A stretch of 24,822 bases of DNA, taken from Halobacteriales archaeon QS_9_67_15 (GTDB lineage: Archaea > Halobacteriota > Halobacteria > Halobacteriales > Haloarculaceae). Below the pieces are notes generated by a model that saw only the letters and a program-made list of their open reading frames with translations, was not told the DNA's origin and searched no databases. The stretch's first letter is position 1. Every line of letters begins with the position of its first letter. This document shows, one piece after another, positions 7,708 to 15,050 of the stretch. The DNA is taken from contig PXSD01000068.1 in the NCBI GenBank assembly GCA_003023165.1, forward strand, positions 1-24,822, read 5' to 3'. Both the position numbers and the translations under genes were made by a program.

Positions 7708-7789
7708 ATAGTGATTATTGTGGATTATTTCCGGATCGCGCTGACCCCGGAGTCGGCGCGTACCGACAAATCGCTACAATAATCACTAT
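7708..7789. repeat. 82-bp inverted-repeat element between convergent genes
   Basis: Perfect 14-bp terminal inverted repeats, ATAGTGATTATTGT (7708-7721) and ACAATAATCACTAT (7776-7789). The symmetry continues imperfectly inward (CGG and CGCGC blocks match), so about 34 bases on each side pair around a short centre. The ends are AT-rich against the GC-rich surroundings. It sits between the stops of two converging genes and touches the stop of the left-reading one. It could be a MITE-like mobile remnant or a two-way termination hairpin. Confidence 0.7.
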
Positions 7790-8031
7790 CAGTGGGTGAG
7801 CAGGAGTATCTGTCCGTCCGTGCGGACGACACAGAACGACGTTGCCGGGTCGCCGAAGGAGTTTTCGCGCTTCTCCGAGACGAACAGCCGGTCGAACTCG
7901 TCGCCACAGGCCGGACAGGCGAAGCCGTCCCGGTTCTCGAGGTGCATCGTCTCGCGCTCCTGGGCGTGGAGCTTGAGGCCGTGCCGGTAGTCGTGCACGT
8001 CGAACCCGTCCTCGACGTCGAGACGTTCCAT
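7789..8031 (-). CDS. Small CxxC-containing conserved haloarchaeal protein
   Basis: An 80-residue protein starting MERLDVEDGFDVHDYRHGLK, with a central ENRDGFACPACGDEFDRLFV and a C-terminal FCVVRTDGQILLLTH. The CPAC pair plus a late Cys and several His resemble half of a zinc ribbon. Only one clear CxxC is present, so metal binding would need the later Cys/His or dimerisation. It resembles short haloarchaeal proteins sometimes placed near motility genes (DUF7385-type, from memory), but nothing here shows such a role. It lies downstream of coxC on the same strand, 39 bases away. Confidence 0.7.
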   Translation of the reverse strand: MERLDVEDGFDVHDYRHGLKLHAQERETMHLENRDGFACPACGDEFDRLFVSEKRENSFGDPATSFCVVRTDGQILLLTH

Positions 8032-8070
8032 ACCCGGAAATCGCGCGAGACGGACTTGAAACGCTCGGCG

Positions 8071-8940
8071 TTACGCGCCGAACGCCGCGCCGACGTAGAG
8101 GACGACGACGAGGAACACCCAGACGACGTCGACGAAGTGCCAGTACATCGACGCGGTGCTGACCGAGGTGTGGCGCTTATCGGAGTACTGACCCTTGATG
8201 CTGCGGTAGAAGACGATGCCGAGCAACACGGCACCGAGCGAGACGTGGAGCCCGTGGAGGCCGGTCAGCCCGTAGAAGGCCGACGCGTAGGCTCCTCCGG
8301 TGAGCGTGAACCCTTCGTTGATGATGAACTCGTAGTACTCCAGCGCCTGCCCGCCGATGAACACGACGCCGAGCGCGAGCGTGAACGCGAGCAACTGGAG
8401 AAACCGGGTCCGCCTGTTTTTCATCAGCGCGACGTGGGCGTAGTGCAGCGTGAAGCTGCTGACGATCAGGATTCCAGTGTTGATGAGGACGAGGCTACTC
8501 AACAGGTGCGGGAGCTCCGAGGGTGGCCAGGCTCCCGCTCGGATGAAGAAGTAGTAGACGAAGCCGGCTCCGAAGGTCGCGATCTCGGACCCCAGGAACA
8601 GTATCATCGCGAACCGGAGTGTGCCGGCGCTGTGCTCGTCCGTGCCCCGTTCCCAGAAGTTGACGACGAAGGCGTGGTACAGCCAGCCGTACAGGCCGGC
8701 GAGGAAGAGGACGACGCTCCCGACCGCGGCGGCCGGGCCGGCCATCGGGCCGACGAGCGGGTCCTCTCCCTGTCCGAGCACGAACAGCGCAGCGGCGACG
8801 TAGACGCCGGCCGCGCCCGCGGCCGTGATGAACGGCCACCAACTCGCTTCGCCGAACCCGCGCGGCCAGTCCTCGACCGCCGGCAAATGGTGACCGCCGT
8901 GGTCCCCGTGGTCGTCCGTCGTATCGTCCGCGAGACTCAT
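8071..8940 (-). CDS. coxC: Cytochrome c oxidase subunit III (heme-copper oxidase)
   Basis: Membrane subunit of a terminal heme-copper oxidase. The protein has 289 residues. A His/Asp-rich N-terminus (DDHGDHGGHHLP) leads to WPRGFGEASWWPF and about seven transmembrane segments. Subunit III signatures are visible: RFAMILFLGSEIATFGAGFV (residue E of the MxxFLxSE motif), FFIRAGAWPP, a central LLAFTLALGVVFIGGQALEY, SAFYGLTGLHGLHVSLGAVL and the ending YWHFVDVVWVFLVVVLYV. The frame is open beyond 8940, but the ATG there starts the family-typical N-terminus and lies 26 bases from a TATA-like TTTTTAG. Subunits I and II are not in the window. The halocyanin nearby could be a donor, but this is only inferred. 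Confidence 0.93.
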   Translation of the reverse strand: MSLADDTTDDHGDHGGHHLPAVEDWPRGFGEASWWPFITAAGAAGVYVAAALFVLGQGEDPLVGPMAGPAAAVGSVVLFLAGLYGWLYHAFVVNFWERGTDEHSAGTLRFAMILFLGSEIATFGAGFVYYFFIRAGAWPPSELPHLLSSLVLINTGILIVSSFTLHYAHVALMKNRRTRFLQLLAFTLALGVVFIGGQALEYYEFIINEGFTLTGGAYASAFYGLTGLHGLHVSLGAVLLGIVFYRSIKGQYSDKRHTSVSTASMYWHFVDVVWVFLVVVLYVGAAFGA

Positions 8941-8960
8941 ACGTCGCACTTGCGGTAGCA

Positions 8961-8970
8961 ACACTAAAAA
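8961..8970 (-). promoter_or_regulatory. TATA box for coxC
   Basis: On the minus strand TTTTTAGTGT (8970-8961) is centred 26 bases before the coxC ATG, predicting a leaderless transcript. The 206-base gap to the divergent gene at 9147 also holds GATACATTGA (about 9107-9116), a plausible TATA box for that gene. Confidence 0.55.
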
Positions 8971-9146
8971 CCCTCTCAAACCGTCCGCCGGCGCCCGCTC
9001 TCGCCCGATCGTTCGTGTGGGAGCCCGAACTGGTTCGCCCGCCGCACGACCGCTCGACGTCCGCCGGCGCCCGCGCTCGAACACCGTCGACGCGCGGGCG
9101 GACGGCTTCGATACATTGACCGGCAGGGGGGTGTTAGTCCCGGCAG

Positions 9147-10529
9147 ATGAGACGACGCGCGCTGGTGCCGGGACTCCGTGCGGTCGCCGTTGCCTCGGTC
9201 CTCGCGGCCGTCGCGCGACCGGTACTCGCACACGGCGGGTCGCTCGGGGGAGGCGCCCGCGAGTCGCTGACGGTGCCGACGTGGCTGATGCTCGCCACCG
9301 GCGGGGCCGCGGTCGGCGGGTCGTTCCTCCTCGCGAGCTTCGCGACCGACCGGTCGGCCATCGACGCGCTCCTCGACGGTCGCCGCACGCTCCGACTCCC
9401 GGTCGAGCCCGCTCTCCGGTTGGTCGCGGGTGCGCTCGGTGTCGTCGTCCTCCTCGGGGTCCTCGTCACCGGCTACGTCGGCCCGACCGACCCGCTCTCG
9501 AATCCGGCCGTCGTGGTCGTCTGGGGCGGCTGGTGGGCCGGGTTCGCCATGAGCACCTACCTCGTCGGGAACACGTGGCCGGCCGTAAACCCCTGGCGGA
9601 CCGTCGTCTCGGCGCTCCCCGACTTCGGTCGGAGCTACCGCTGGCGATTCGGCGCGTGGCCGAGCGTCGCGGGCCTGCTGGCGCTCGTCTGGATCGAGGT
9701 GGTCAGTCCGCTCGCGGACGAACCGGCGGTCCTCGCGACCACCGTCCTCGGCTACTCCGCGGTGACGTTGGCCGGTGCGGTCGTCTACGGTCCGGAGACG
9801 TGGTTCTCCGAGGTCGACCCCGTGGCGCGCGTGTTCCGCTACTACGGCGCGGTCGCGCCGTTCGGTCGGGCCGAGGACGGCTCGCCGGAACTGCGCCCGC
9901 CCGGGTCTGCGGTCTCATCGGACCTCCTCGACGGCGTCGACGAAGTCGCGTTCGTCGTCGCGCTCCTCTGGGTGACAACGTTCGACGGCTTCGTCGCCAC
10001 CCCGGCGTGGCGGACGGTCGCGCGCTGGCTCGTCGGCCTCGGGTACCCCCCCGCGCTCCTCTACCCCGGTGCGATGCTGGCCGGGTTCGCGCTCTTTTTC
10101 GGGCTCTACCTGCTGGCCGCTCGCCTCGCGCGGCGGACCGCACCGACGTACGTCGCGACCGCGACGCTCGCCCGCCGATTCGCGCCGCCGCTGCTGGCTA
10201 TCGCCGCCGGCTACCACGTCGCGCACTTCCTGGGCTACTTTCTCTCGCTGACGCCGGCGCTCCTGACCGCCGTGACCGCGCCGCTGGCGACGGTGAACCC
10301 GCCGCTGCTGGTCGTCCCCGGCTGGTTCGGAGGCGTCGCCATCGCGGGCGTCCTCGGCGGCCACCTCGTCGCCATCCTCGCGGCCCACGCGACGGCCTTC
10401 GACCTCTTTCCCGGCCGGCTCCAAGCGATCCGCAGTCAGTACCCGTTCATCGCAGTGATGGTCTGCTACACGATGGCGAGCCTCTGGATCGTGACGCGAC
10501 CGGACGTGCCGCTCCCGTACCTCCCCTGA
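9147..10529 (+). CDS. Conserved polytopic membrane protein beside cytochrome oxidase
   Basis: A 460-residue protein starting MRRRALVPGLRAVAVASVLA, with a basic start and a signal-like first segment ending near ARPVLAHGG. It has about ten hydrophobic segments. Trp- and Gly-rich stretches (VVVWGGWWAGFAMSTYLVGN, TWPAVNPWRT) and His within the membrane (GYHVAHFLGYFLSL, GGHLVAILAAHATAFDLF) could bind heme or metal, but no family motif proves it. It is divergent from coxC, with a two-base gap to the zinc-finger protein that follows, so those two form an operon. A role in oxidase assembly or electron transfer is an inference from context only. Confidence 0.8.
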   Translation: MRRRALVPGLRAVAVASVLAAVARPVLAHGGSLGGGARESLTVPTWLMLATGGAAVGGSFLLASFATDRSAIDALLDGRRTLRLPVEPALRLVAGALGVVVLLGVLVTGYVGPTDPLSNPAVVVVWGGWWAGFAMSTYLVGNTWPAVNPWRTVVSALPDFGRSYRWRFGAWPSVAGLLALVWIEVVSPLADEPAVLATTVLGYSAVTLAGAVVYGPETWFSEVDPVARVFRYYGAVAPFGRAEDGSPELRPPGSAVSSDLLDGVDEVAFVVALLWVTTFDGFVATPAWRTVARWLVGLGYPPALLYPGAMLAGFALFFGLYLLAARLARRTAPTYVATATLARRFAPPLLAIAAGYHVAHFLGYFLSLTPALLTAVTAPLATVNPPLLVVPGWFGGVAIAGVLGGHLVAILAAHATAFDLFPGRLQAIRSQYPFIAVMVCYTMASLWIVTRPDVPLPYLP

Positions 10530-10531
10530 CC

Positions 10532-10855
10532 ATGACAGACGCGACCCAGCGATCCGGCGACGGATTCGGCGAGACACACGGCGACGAGACCGACGACGAC
10601 CGCACGGCGTACGACGTTCCGTCCGACGAGACGCCCGTCGAGTGTACGTACTGCGGTCGCCCGTTCGAGAGCGACGCGCTGCTCGCGCTCCACCGCGGGC
10701 AGGTCCACGCCGACGTGATCACGGACGACGAGCGGGCGGCGTACGACTCGGCCCACGAGGCCGAATCGGGGCAGCTGCGGCGCTTCCGACTGAAGGCGCT
10801 GGCGGTGCTGGTCGTGATCTACTTCGGGTTCCTGATGGTCTACGCGCTCGTCTGA
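10532..10855 (+). CDS. C2H2 zinc-finger protein with C-terminal membrane anchor
   Basis: A 107-residue protein with three parts: an acidic, disordered N-terminus (MTDATQRSGDGFGETHGDET), one classical C2H2 finger in CTYCGRPFESDALLALHRG followed by QVH (Cys-x2-Cys-x12-His-x4-His), and one transmembrane helix near the end (LAVLVVIYFGFLMVYALV). The layout places the finger in the cytoplasm tethered to the membrane. The gene starts two bases after the polytopic membrane protein stop and is surely co-transcribed. Similar finger/membrane proteins accompany cytochrome oxidase genes in haloarchaea. The partner of the finger is unknown. Confidence 0.85.
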   Translation: MTDATQRSGDGFGETHGDETDDDRTAYDVPSDETPVECTYCGRPFESDALLALHRGQVHADVITDDERAAYDSAHEAESGQLRRFRLKALAVLVVIYFGFLMVYALV

Positions 10856-10997
10856 GCGTCGGCGGGCGGACCGCCGGCGGCGACGAGTCGCCCGCGACGG
10901 TTCGGTCGTGGCGGTGTCGATTGCCGACACCGTGAGAGTGGACGGACGGCACCGTCGGAACGTAAGCTTCATGCGCGCGAGCGTGCAGGATTCCGGT

Positions 10998-11282
10998 ATG
11001 GAACTGCAGGTCATCGAGAAAGAGCCGACGATGATCTCTATCGAGATCGGGGGCGAGGACCACACATTCATGAACGTGCTGAAGGGTGCACTGCTGGAGA
11101 CCGACGGGATCACGGCGGCGACCTACGACGTGAACCCCGAACAGTCCGGTGGGCAGACCGACCCCGTGCTGACCATCAAGACCGACGAGGAGACCGATGC
11201 GCTCGACGCGCTCGAAGCCGGTGCCGAGCGCGTCATCGAGAAGTCCGACTCCTTCCGCGAGGCGTTCGAGGCGGCGGCCTGA
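10998..11282 (+). CDS. rpoL: DNA-directed RNA polymerase subunit Rpo11 (RpoL)
   Basis: A 94-residue small subunit that pairs with Rpo3 in the assembly platform of archaeal RNA polymerase, homologous to eukaryotic RPB11 and part of the bacterial alpha subunit. Signatures are MELQVIEKEPTMISIEIGGE, DHTFMNVLKGALLETDGIT, YDVNP and a C-terminal helix with ALEAGAERVIEKSDSFREAF. Length and start are typical. A weak promoter box (CGTAAGCTTC, 10961-10970) lies about 33 bases upstream. Confidence 0.95.
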   Translation: MELQVIEKEPTMISIEIGGEDHTFMNVLKGALLETDGITAATYDVNPEQSGGQTDPVLTIKTDEETDALDALEAGAERVIEKSDSFREAFEAAA

Positions 11283-11361
11283 CCGGGTGACTCTCTCGAC
11301 GCGCGTCGCCGGACCGCCCGAGGCAAGTACCCGTTTACTGCCGTCCGCCCTTCGGACCCAC

Positions 11362-11629
11362 GTGACCGACCGAGAGGACGCGCCTCCGGGGTCCCTCGGA
11401 GCCCCTGTCGAGTCAGACGCGGCACGGACGGGGTTCCGGAGGAACCGGACATCGACGCGTACTCGACGACCTGGAGGTGCTGGAGGACATGGTCGACTCG
11501 CCGGAGGAACGCGAGCGAGTCCGCGAGGCGATGCGGACCGCCCTGCGAGCGGGGACGCCCCGCGTCTTCGGTCCGTTCGATGTCGTTACCGGTCGATTCA
11601 TGAGCGTTACTGGGACCGGCGACGTCTGA
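11362..11629 (+). pseudogene. Degraded DUF2391-like membrane protein gene (N-terminal part only)
   Basis: Coding-like sequence in several frames. From GTG 11362 (26 bases after a GTTTACTG box) the first frame reads TDREDAPPGSLGAPVESDAA. A second frame gives VPEEPDIDA, and a third gives LDDLEVLEDMVDSPEERERV and then REAMRTALRAG followed by VFG. Joined, this resembles the soluble N-terminus of haloarchaeal DUF2391 proteins, which go on with several transmembrane helices. Here the similarity stops after VFG and a TGA follows at 11627-11629, so the membrane domain is missing. At least two frame changes plus a 3' truncation mark it as a pseudogene. The family assignment is from memory and moderate. 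Confidence 0.45.
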
Positions 11630-11675
11630 ACGGTCGCGCTGATTAAGACCGTCGAGTGGGTTGTCACCGCCGACA

Positions 11676-12224
11676 GTGACACGAGAGCAAACACACTCTA
11701 CAGACGACCCGGCGTTCGCCGAGTGGCTGGAGACGACGGACGACCGCTTTGCCGACGCCGAGCGGCGACGAGTCCAGGTATTTGTTCGGTCGCTGCTCCC
11801 GCCACTGGGAACGAAGGGGACACAGGAGGCGTTGATACGGCGTCTGGACGACCTGACCGCGGCGGAGATACTGGACGACGTCTCGGTGACCGTCACAGGA
11901 AACCGCCTCTGCCTGTGCGAGACCTGTACCGGGACGGACGCAGGGACGAACCTGCTCGACAGTTTTAATGAACTGAATGAATGGGGTGGAGAGTTCGACG
12001 CGTCCGTGGCTCCCTTCTTCGAGACCCGCGAACTCGACGCCAGTCTGACGAACGAGACGGCCCGCGCGCTGGTCCCGCCCCGCATCGCGGTCGCGCTCTA
12101 CTGCGACGAGTCGCTCGCGGGCGTGTTCCCCTGTGAGATGGGCGATTCGACGCTCGCGACGGCGGACCTCGTCGCTGCGCTCGACCGCTTCTGCGAGGGG
12201 CAAGAAGTCGTCGCCGAGCCGTAG
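11676..12224 (+). CDS. Conserved haloarchaeal protein with CxCxxC motif (probable HTH-type)
   Basis: A 182-residue acidic protein starting at GTG 11676 (MTREQTHSTDDPAFAEWLET). The N-terminal half (RRRVQVFVRSLLPPLGTKGT, QEALIRRLDDLTAAEILDDV) looks helical and fits a winged-helix or HTH fold. The middle carries LCLCETC, a possible metal site. The C-terminal half contains FFETRELDASLTNETARALV and ALYCDESLAGVFPCEMGDST, well conserved in my memory of haloarchaeal proteins annotated only as HTH-domain or hypothetical. An upstream TTG at 11661 is also open, but GTG 11676 fits the spacing from the box GATTAAGAC (11641-11649) better. Confidence 0.75.
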   Translation: MTREQTHSTDDPAFAEWLETTDDRFADAERRRVQVFVRSLLPPLGTKGTQEALIRRLDDLTAAEILDDVSVTVTGNRLCLCETCTGTDAGTNLLDSFNELNEWGGEFDASVAPFFETRELDASLTNETARALVPPRIAVALYCDESLAGVFPCEMGDSTLATADLVAALDRFCEGQEVVAEP

Positions 12225-12382
12225 GAACCGTCGGGGCCGCCGGCCGGTACGACCCAGCGACGCACCGCGCCGACGGCCGGGAGGTCGCTCTCCCGACCGG
12301 TACGCCGTTCTTACCTCCGACCGAGTTCGCAGTTCGGATGCCGTCGAACAGACCACCTACCGCTCGGTCCGCGCCGAAAATC

Positions 12383-12392
12383 GATACATAAC
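12383..12392 (+). promoter_or_regulatory. TATA box upstream of the glmS leader
   Basis: GATACATAAC, preceded by a CGAAAAT element (12375-12381) as a possible BRE. Expected transcription start is around 12413-12418, just before a small open frame at 12420 and about 75 bases before glmS. Confidence 0.5.
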
Positions 12393-12419
12393 AATATTCG
12401 TTGTCGGTAAGGCGGGCGT

Positions 12420-12491
12420 ATGAACGAGTCGTTCGTCGAAACACCGTGCGCGACCAACGAACCGGTGTCCGCCGTCGGGGGATCACGCTGA
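12420..12491 (+). CDS. Possible 23-codon leader peptide overlapping glmS start
   Basis: Short frame ATG...TGA coding MNESFVETPCATNEPVSAVG then GSR. Its TGA (12489-12491) overlaps the glmS ATG (12491-12493) as TGATG, the arrangement used for translational coupling or reinitiation. It begins only a few bases after the predicted transcription start. No homologue is known to me, and it could be chance. It matters because the longer in-frame extension of glmS is excluded by the need for an N-terminal Cys. Confidence 0.3.
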   Translation: MNESFVETPCATNEPVSAVGGSR

Positions 12492-14320
12492 TGTGCGGTA
12501 TCACCGCCACAGTGGGCGCGGACGACGTGGTCTCGGCCCTCCTGACCGGCCTCGAGAACCTGGAGTACCGGGGCTACGACTCCGCGGGGGTCGCCCTCGC
12601 GAACGGGGCCGGCGTCGAAGTGGTCAAACGCGAGGGGAGAGGCGACGACCTCGTCGACCGCCTCTCGACGGCGTCTCTCTCCGGCAGAGTCGGACTCGGG
12701 CACACGCGCTGGAGCACCCACGGGCCGCCGACCGACGCCAACGCTCACCCCCACACCGACTGTACGGGCGAACTCGCGGTCGTTCACAACGGGATCGTCG
12801 AGAACCACGCCGAACTCCGCGAGCGCCTCCGTGGCGCGGGCCACCGGTTCACGAGCGACACCGACACGGAGGTGGTCCCGCACCTCGTAGAGGAGTATCT
12901 CGCCGCGGGTGGAGACGTCGAAACGGCATTCCGACGAGCCGTCGCCGACCTCTCGGGGAGTTACGCCGTCGCGCTCGTCCACGCGGACGAGGACGCCGTC
13001 TACGCTACCCGCGAGGGGTCGCCGCTCGTCTTCGGCGTGGACGACGGCGCGGGGACGCCGGACGCCGCGTACTACCTCGCCAGCGACGTCCCGGCGTTTC
13101 TCGAGTTCACTGACGATGTGGTGTATCTCGAAGACGGCGACGTGATCCGGGTCGCGCCGGCGGGCTACGAGATCACGGGCACCGACGGGACGCCCGTCGA
13201 CCGCCCGGTCGAGTCGGTCGACTGGTCGCCGGACGACGTCGAGAAGGGCACCTACGACCACTACATGCGCAAGGAGATCGACGAACAGCCGACCGCGGTC
13301 GCCCAGGCCGTCCGCGGGCGGGTCGACGGCGGCGCGGTCTCGTTCGATTCGCTGACGGCCGGTATCTTCAACGACGTGGCGCGGGTCCAGTTCGTCGCCT
13401 GCGGAACGAGCTACCACGCCGCGCTCTACGGGGCGCAGCTACTCCGCGAACGCGGCGTCCCGGCGCGTGTATTCCTCGCGAGCGAGTACGCCGTCAACGC
13501 GCCGCCGGCCGACGAACAGACGCTACTCGTGGGCGTCACTCAGAGCGGGGAGACGGCGGACACGCTCGCCGCGCTTCGGTCGGGGCAGTCCGACGGCATC
13601 CGAACGCTCGCCGTGACGAACGTCGTCGGGTCGACGGCGGCCCGCGAGTGCGACGACGCGGTGTTCATCCGGGCGGGCCCCGAGATCGGCGTCGCGGCGA
13701 CCAAGACGTTCTCCTCGCAGGTGGCGACGCTTTCGCTGCTGGCCGAACGGCTGTGCAGGGACGTTCGGGACTCCCGCGGCGACGACGCGTCCGAACTGCT
13801 GGCGGCGCTGGATACGATCCCGTCCAAGATCGGGTCCGTCCTCGCGGACTCGTCGGCGGCTGAACTCGCCGACCGCTACGGCGACAGCGACGCGTACTTC
13901 TTCATCGGTCGCGCGACTGCTCACTCCGTCGCGCTGGAGGGCGCGCTGAAGCTCAAAGAGATCTCCTACGAGCACGCCGAGGGGTTCCCAGCGGGCGAGT
14001 TGAAACACGGCCCGCTCGCGCTCGTTACGCCGACAACGCCGGTGTCCGCGGTCGCAACGGGGCGACACACCGAGAAACTCGTCGGGAGCATCGAAGAAGT
14101 GAGTGCGAGAGGCGCACCCGTGATCGCGGTGGCTCCGCGCTCGGAGACCGCGGTCGCCGAGGCGGCCGACGACGTATTGTGGGTGCCAGACTCCCATCCC
14201 GAGCTCGTCGGCCTCCTGGCGAACGTCCAGCTACAGCTGCTCTCCTATCACACCGCGACGCTGCTGGACCGACCGGTCGACAAACCGCGCAACCTCGCCA
14301 AGAGCGTCACGGTGGAGTGA
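12491..14320 (+). CDS. glmS: Glutamine--fructose-6-phosphate aminotransferase (isomerizing)
   Basis: Makes glucosamine-6-phosphate from fructose-6-phosphate and glutamine, the first committed step to UDP-GlcNAc and surface amino sugars. The protein has 609 residues, full length. The N-terminal glutaminase domain starts MCGITATVGAD with Cys2 as nucleophile, then LEYRGYDSAGVAL, GLGHTRWSTHG and the oxyanion-region HNGIVENH. Two SIS sugar-isomerase domains follow: VACGTSYHAALYG near residue 301, VTQSGETADTLAAL near 347, and EISYEHAEGFPAGELKHGPL near 490-508. The ending KPRNLAKSVTVE is the conserved C-terminal tail. The start is fixed by Cys2. It supplies the precursor for the degraded UDP-amino-sugar genes further right. 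Confidence 0.97.
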   Translation: MCGITATVGADDVVSALLTGLENLEYRGYDSAGVALANGAGVEVVKREGRGDDLVDRLSTASLSGRVGLGHTRWSTHGPPTDANAHPHTDCTGELAVVHNGIVENHAELRERLRGAGHRFTSDTDTEVVPHLVEEYLAAGGDVETAFRRAVADLSGSYAVALVHADEDAVYATREGSPLVFGVDDGAGTPDAAYYLASDVPAFLEFTDDVVYLEDGDVIRVAPAGYEITGTDGTPVDRPVESVDWSPDDVEKGTYDHYMRKEIDEQPTAVAQAVRGRVDGGAVSFDSLTAGIFNDVARVQFVACGTSYHAALYGAQLLRERGVPARVFLASEYAVNAPPADEQTLLVGVTQSGETADTLAALRSGQSDGIRTLAVTNVVGSTAARECDDAVFIRAGPEIGVAATKTFSSQVATLSLLAERLCRDVRDSRGDDASELLAALDTIPSKIGSVLADSSAAELADRYGDSDAYFFIGRATAHSVALEGALKLKEISYEHAEGFPAGELKHGPLALVTPTTPVSAVATGRHTEKLVGSIEEVSARGAPVIAVAPRSETAVAEAADDVLWVPDSHPELVGLLANVQLQLLSYHTATLLDRPVDKPRNLAKSVTVE

Positions 14321-14377
14321 CCCGTCACGCCGTCCACCGGAACGGGGCAACGACTGCAGTTCCATGGCTCCGACAGC

Positions 14378-14650
14378 TCATCGCCTATCGGACAGGTCAC
14401 ACACTGCGCTCTCATCGGAGACGATGAACGCATCGTCCCGGAGCTGTTCCTCCGAGTTCGGGAGGAAGATGACCTGGTCCGCGTTGTCGACGACGTTGAT
14501 CTTCTCCCACGCGATCAGCTCGTAGCCGAGGTCCTCTTCGAGGTCGGGGTCGACCGCCTGGTCGCGCCAGTTCGTCGATAGTTCGGTCTCCCCCCGCGAC
14601 TGTGTCTGTTCGCCCGTCCACATGTCTGCGTTCTCGTCTTCGTTAGTCAT
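14378..14650 (-). CDS. Small acidic conserved haloarchaeal protein
   Basis: A 90-residue protein from ATG 14650 (MTNEDENADMWTGEQTQSRG). The conserved-looking core is NWRDQAVDPDLEEDLGYELI, AWEKINVVDNADQVIFLPNS and EEQLRDDAFIVSDESAVCDL. It is very acidic with no membrane segment or catalytic motif. I recall near-identical small proteins in many haloarchaea with no known role. A minus-strand TTATAC-type box near 14735-14740 could be its promoter, with a leader of roughly 60 bases. It is convergent with glmS. Confidence 0.75.
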   Translation of the reverse strand: MTNEDENADMWTGEQTQSRGETELSTNWRDQAVDPDLEEDLGYELIAWEKINVVDNADQVIFLPNSEEQLRDDAFIVSDESAVCDLSDRR

Positions 14651-15050
14651 GGGTACTCGTTCCCTCGTCCCTGACCAGCGCACCGTCGTCCGCTCCGACT
14701 CGGGTCACACTACCGGTAACTCCCACCTACTCGTATAACCCTACTGTCCGGGTGTGAACATGTTTCTCAGAGAAACGGGCCGCTCAATTGCCACGTACTT
14801 ACGAGCTACGTGCCAGATCAGATCAGGGCGGGTAACGAAGACGTACTCAACGGCACCGGCTGCAGCGGTTCCGAGCCGCTCGACTGTGGCGATTCGAGCG
14901 CGTATAAGACCCTCTTACCGACGAGAATAGAGGTGCTACTGTTGGTCAACCGGGCGCTGCGGCGACGACGCTCGAGAGGGGTTCGTTTGAGCGCTTGTCG
15001 AGCACCATCGCAAGGACCACGAAGAGTAGGCCGAATCCGATCGGTCCCGT
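14651..15050. other. 400-base gap with a palindrome and a small coding remnant
   Basis: No complete gene. The left end is the upstream region of the small acidic protein. Bases 14762-14776 form an odd palindrome (GTTTCTCAGAGAAAC). A plus-strand TATA-like CGTATAAGA lies near 14900 with no gene behind it. On the minus strand at about 14951-15047 a frame reads GPIGFGLLFVVLAMVLDKRS then NEPLSSVVAAAPG and stop, like the C-terminus of a membrane protein. It starts directly after the epimerase stop, so it looks like the tail of a deleted gene that once followed the epimerase. Confidence 0.4.

Noticed and set aside
9017..10855. 612-codon frame covering the polytopic membrane protein
   Set aside because: Only its last 107 residues (from ATG 10532) look like protein; the rest is an Arg-rich shadow of the gene at 9147.
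12393..12490. glmS ribozyme/riboswitch upstream of glmS
   Set aside because: The gap is short and I see no conserved core of the bacterial ribozyme; a leader frame explains the space better.
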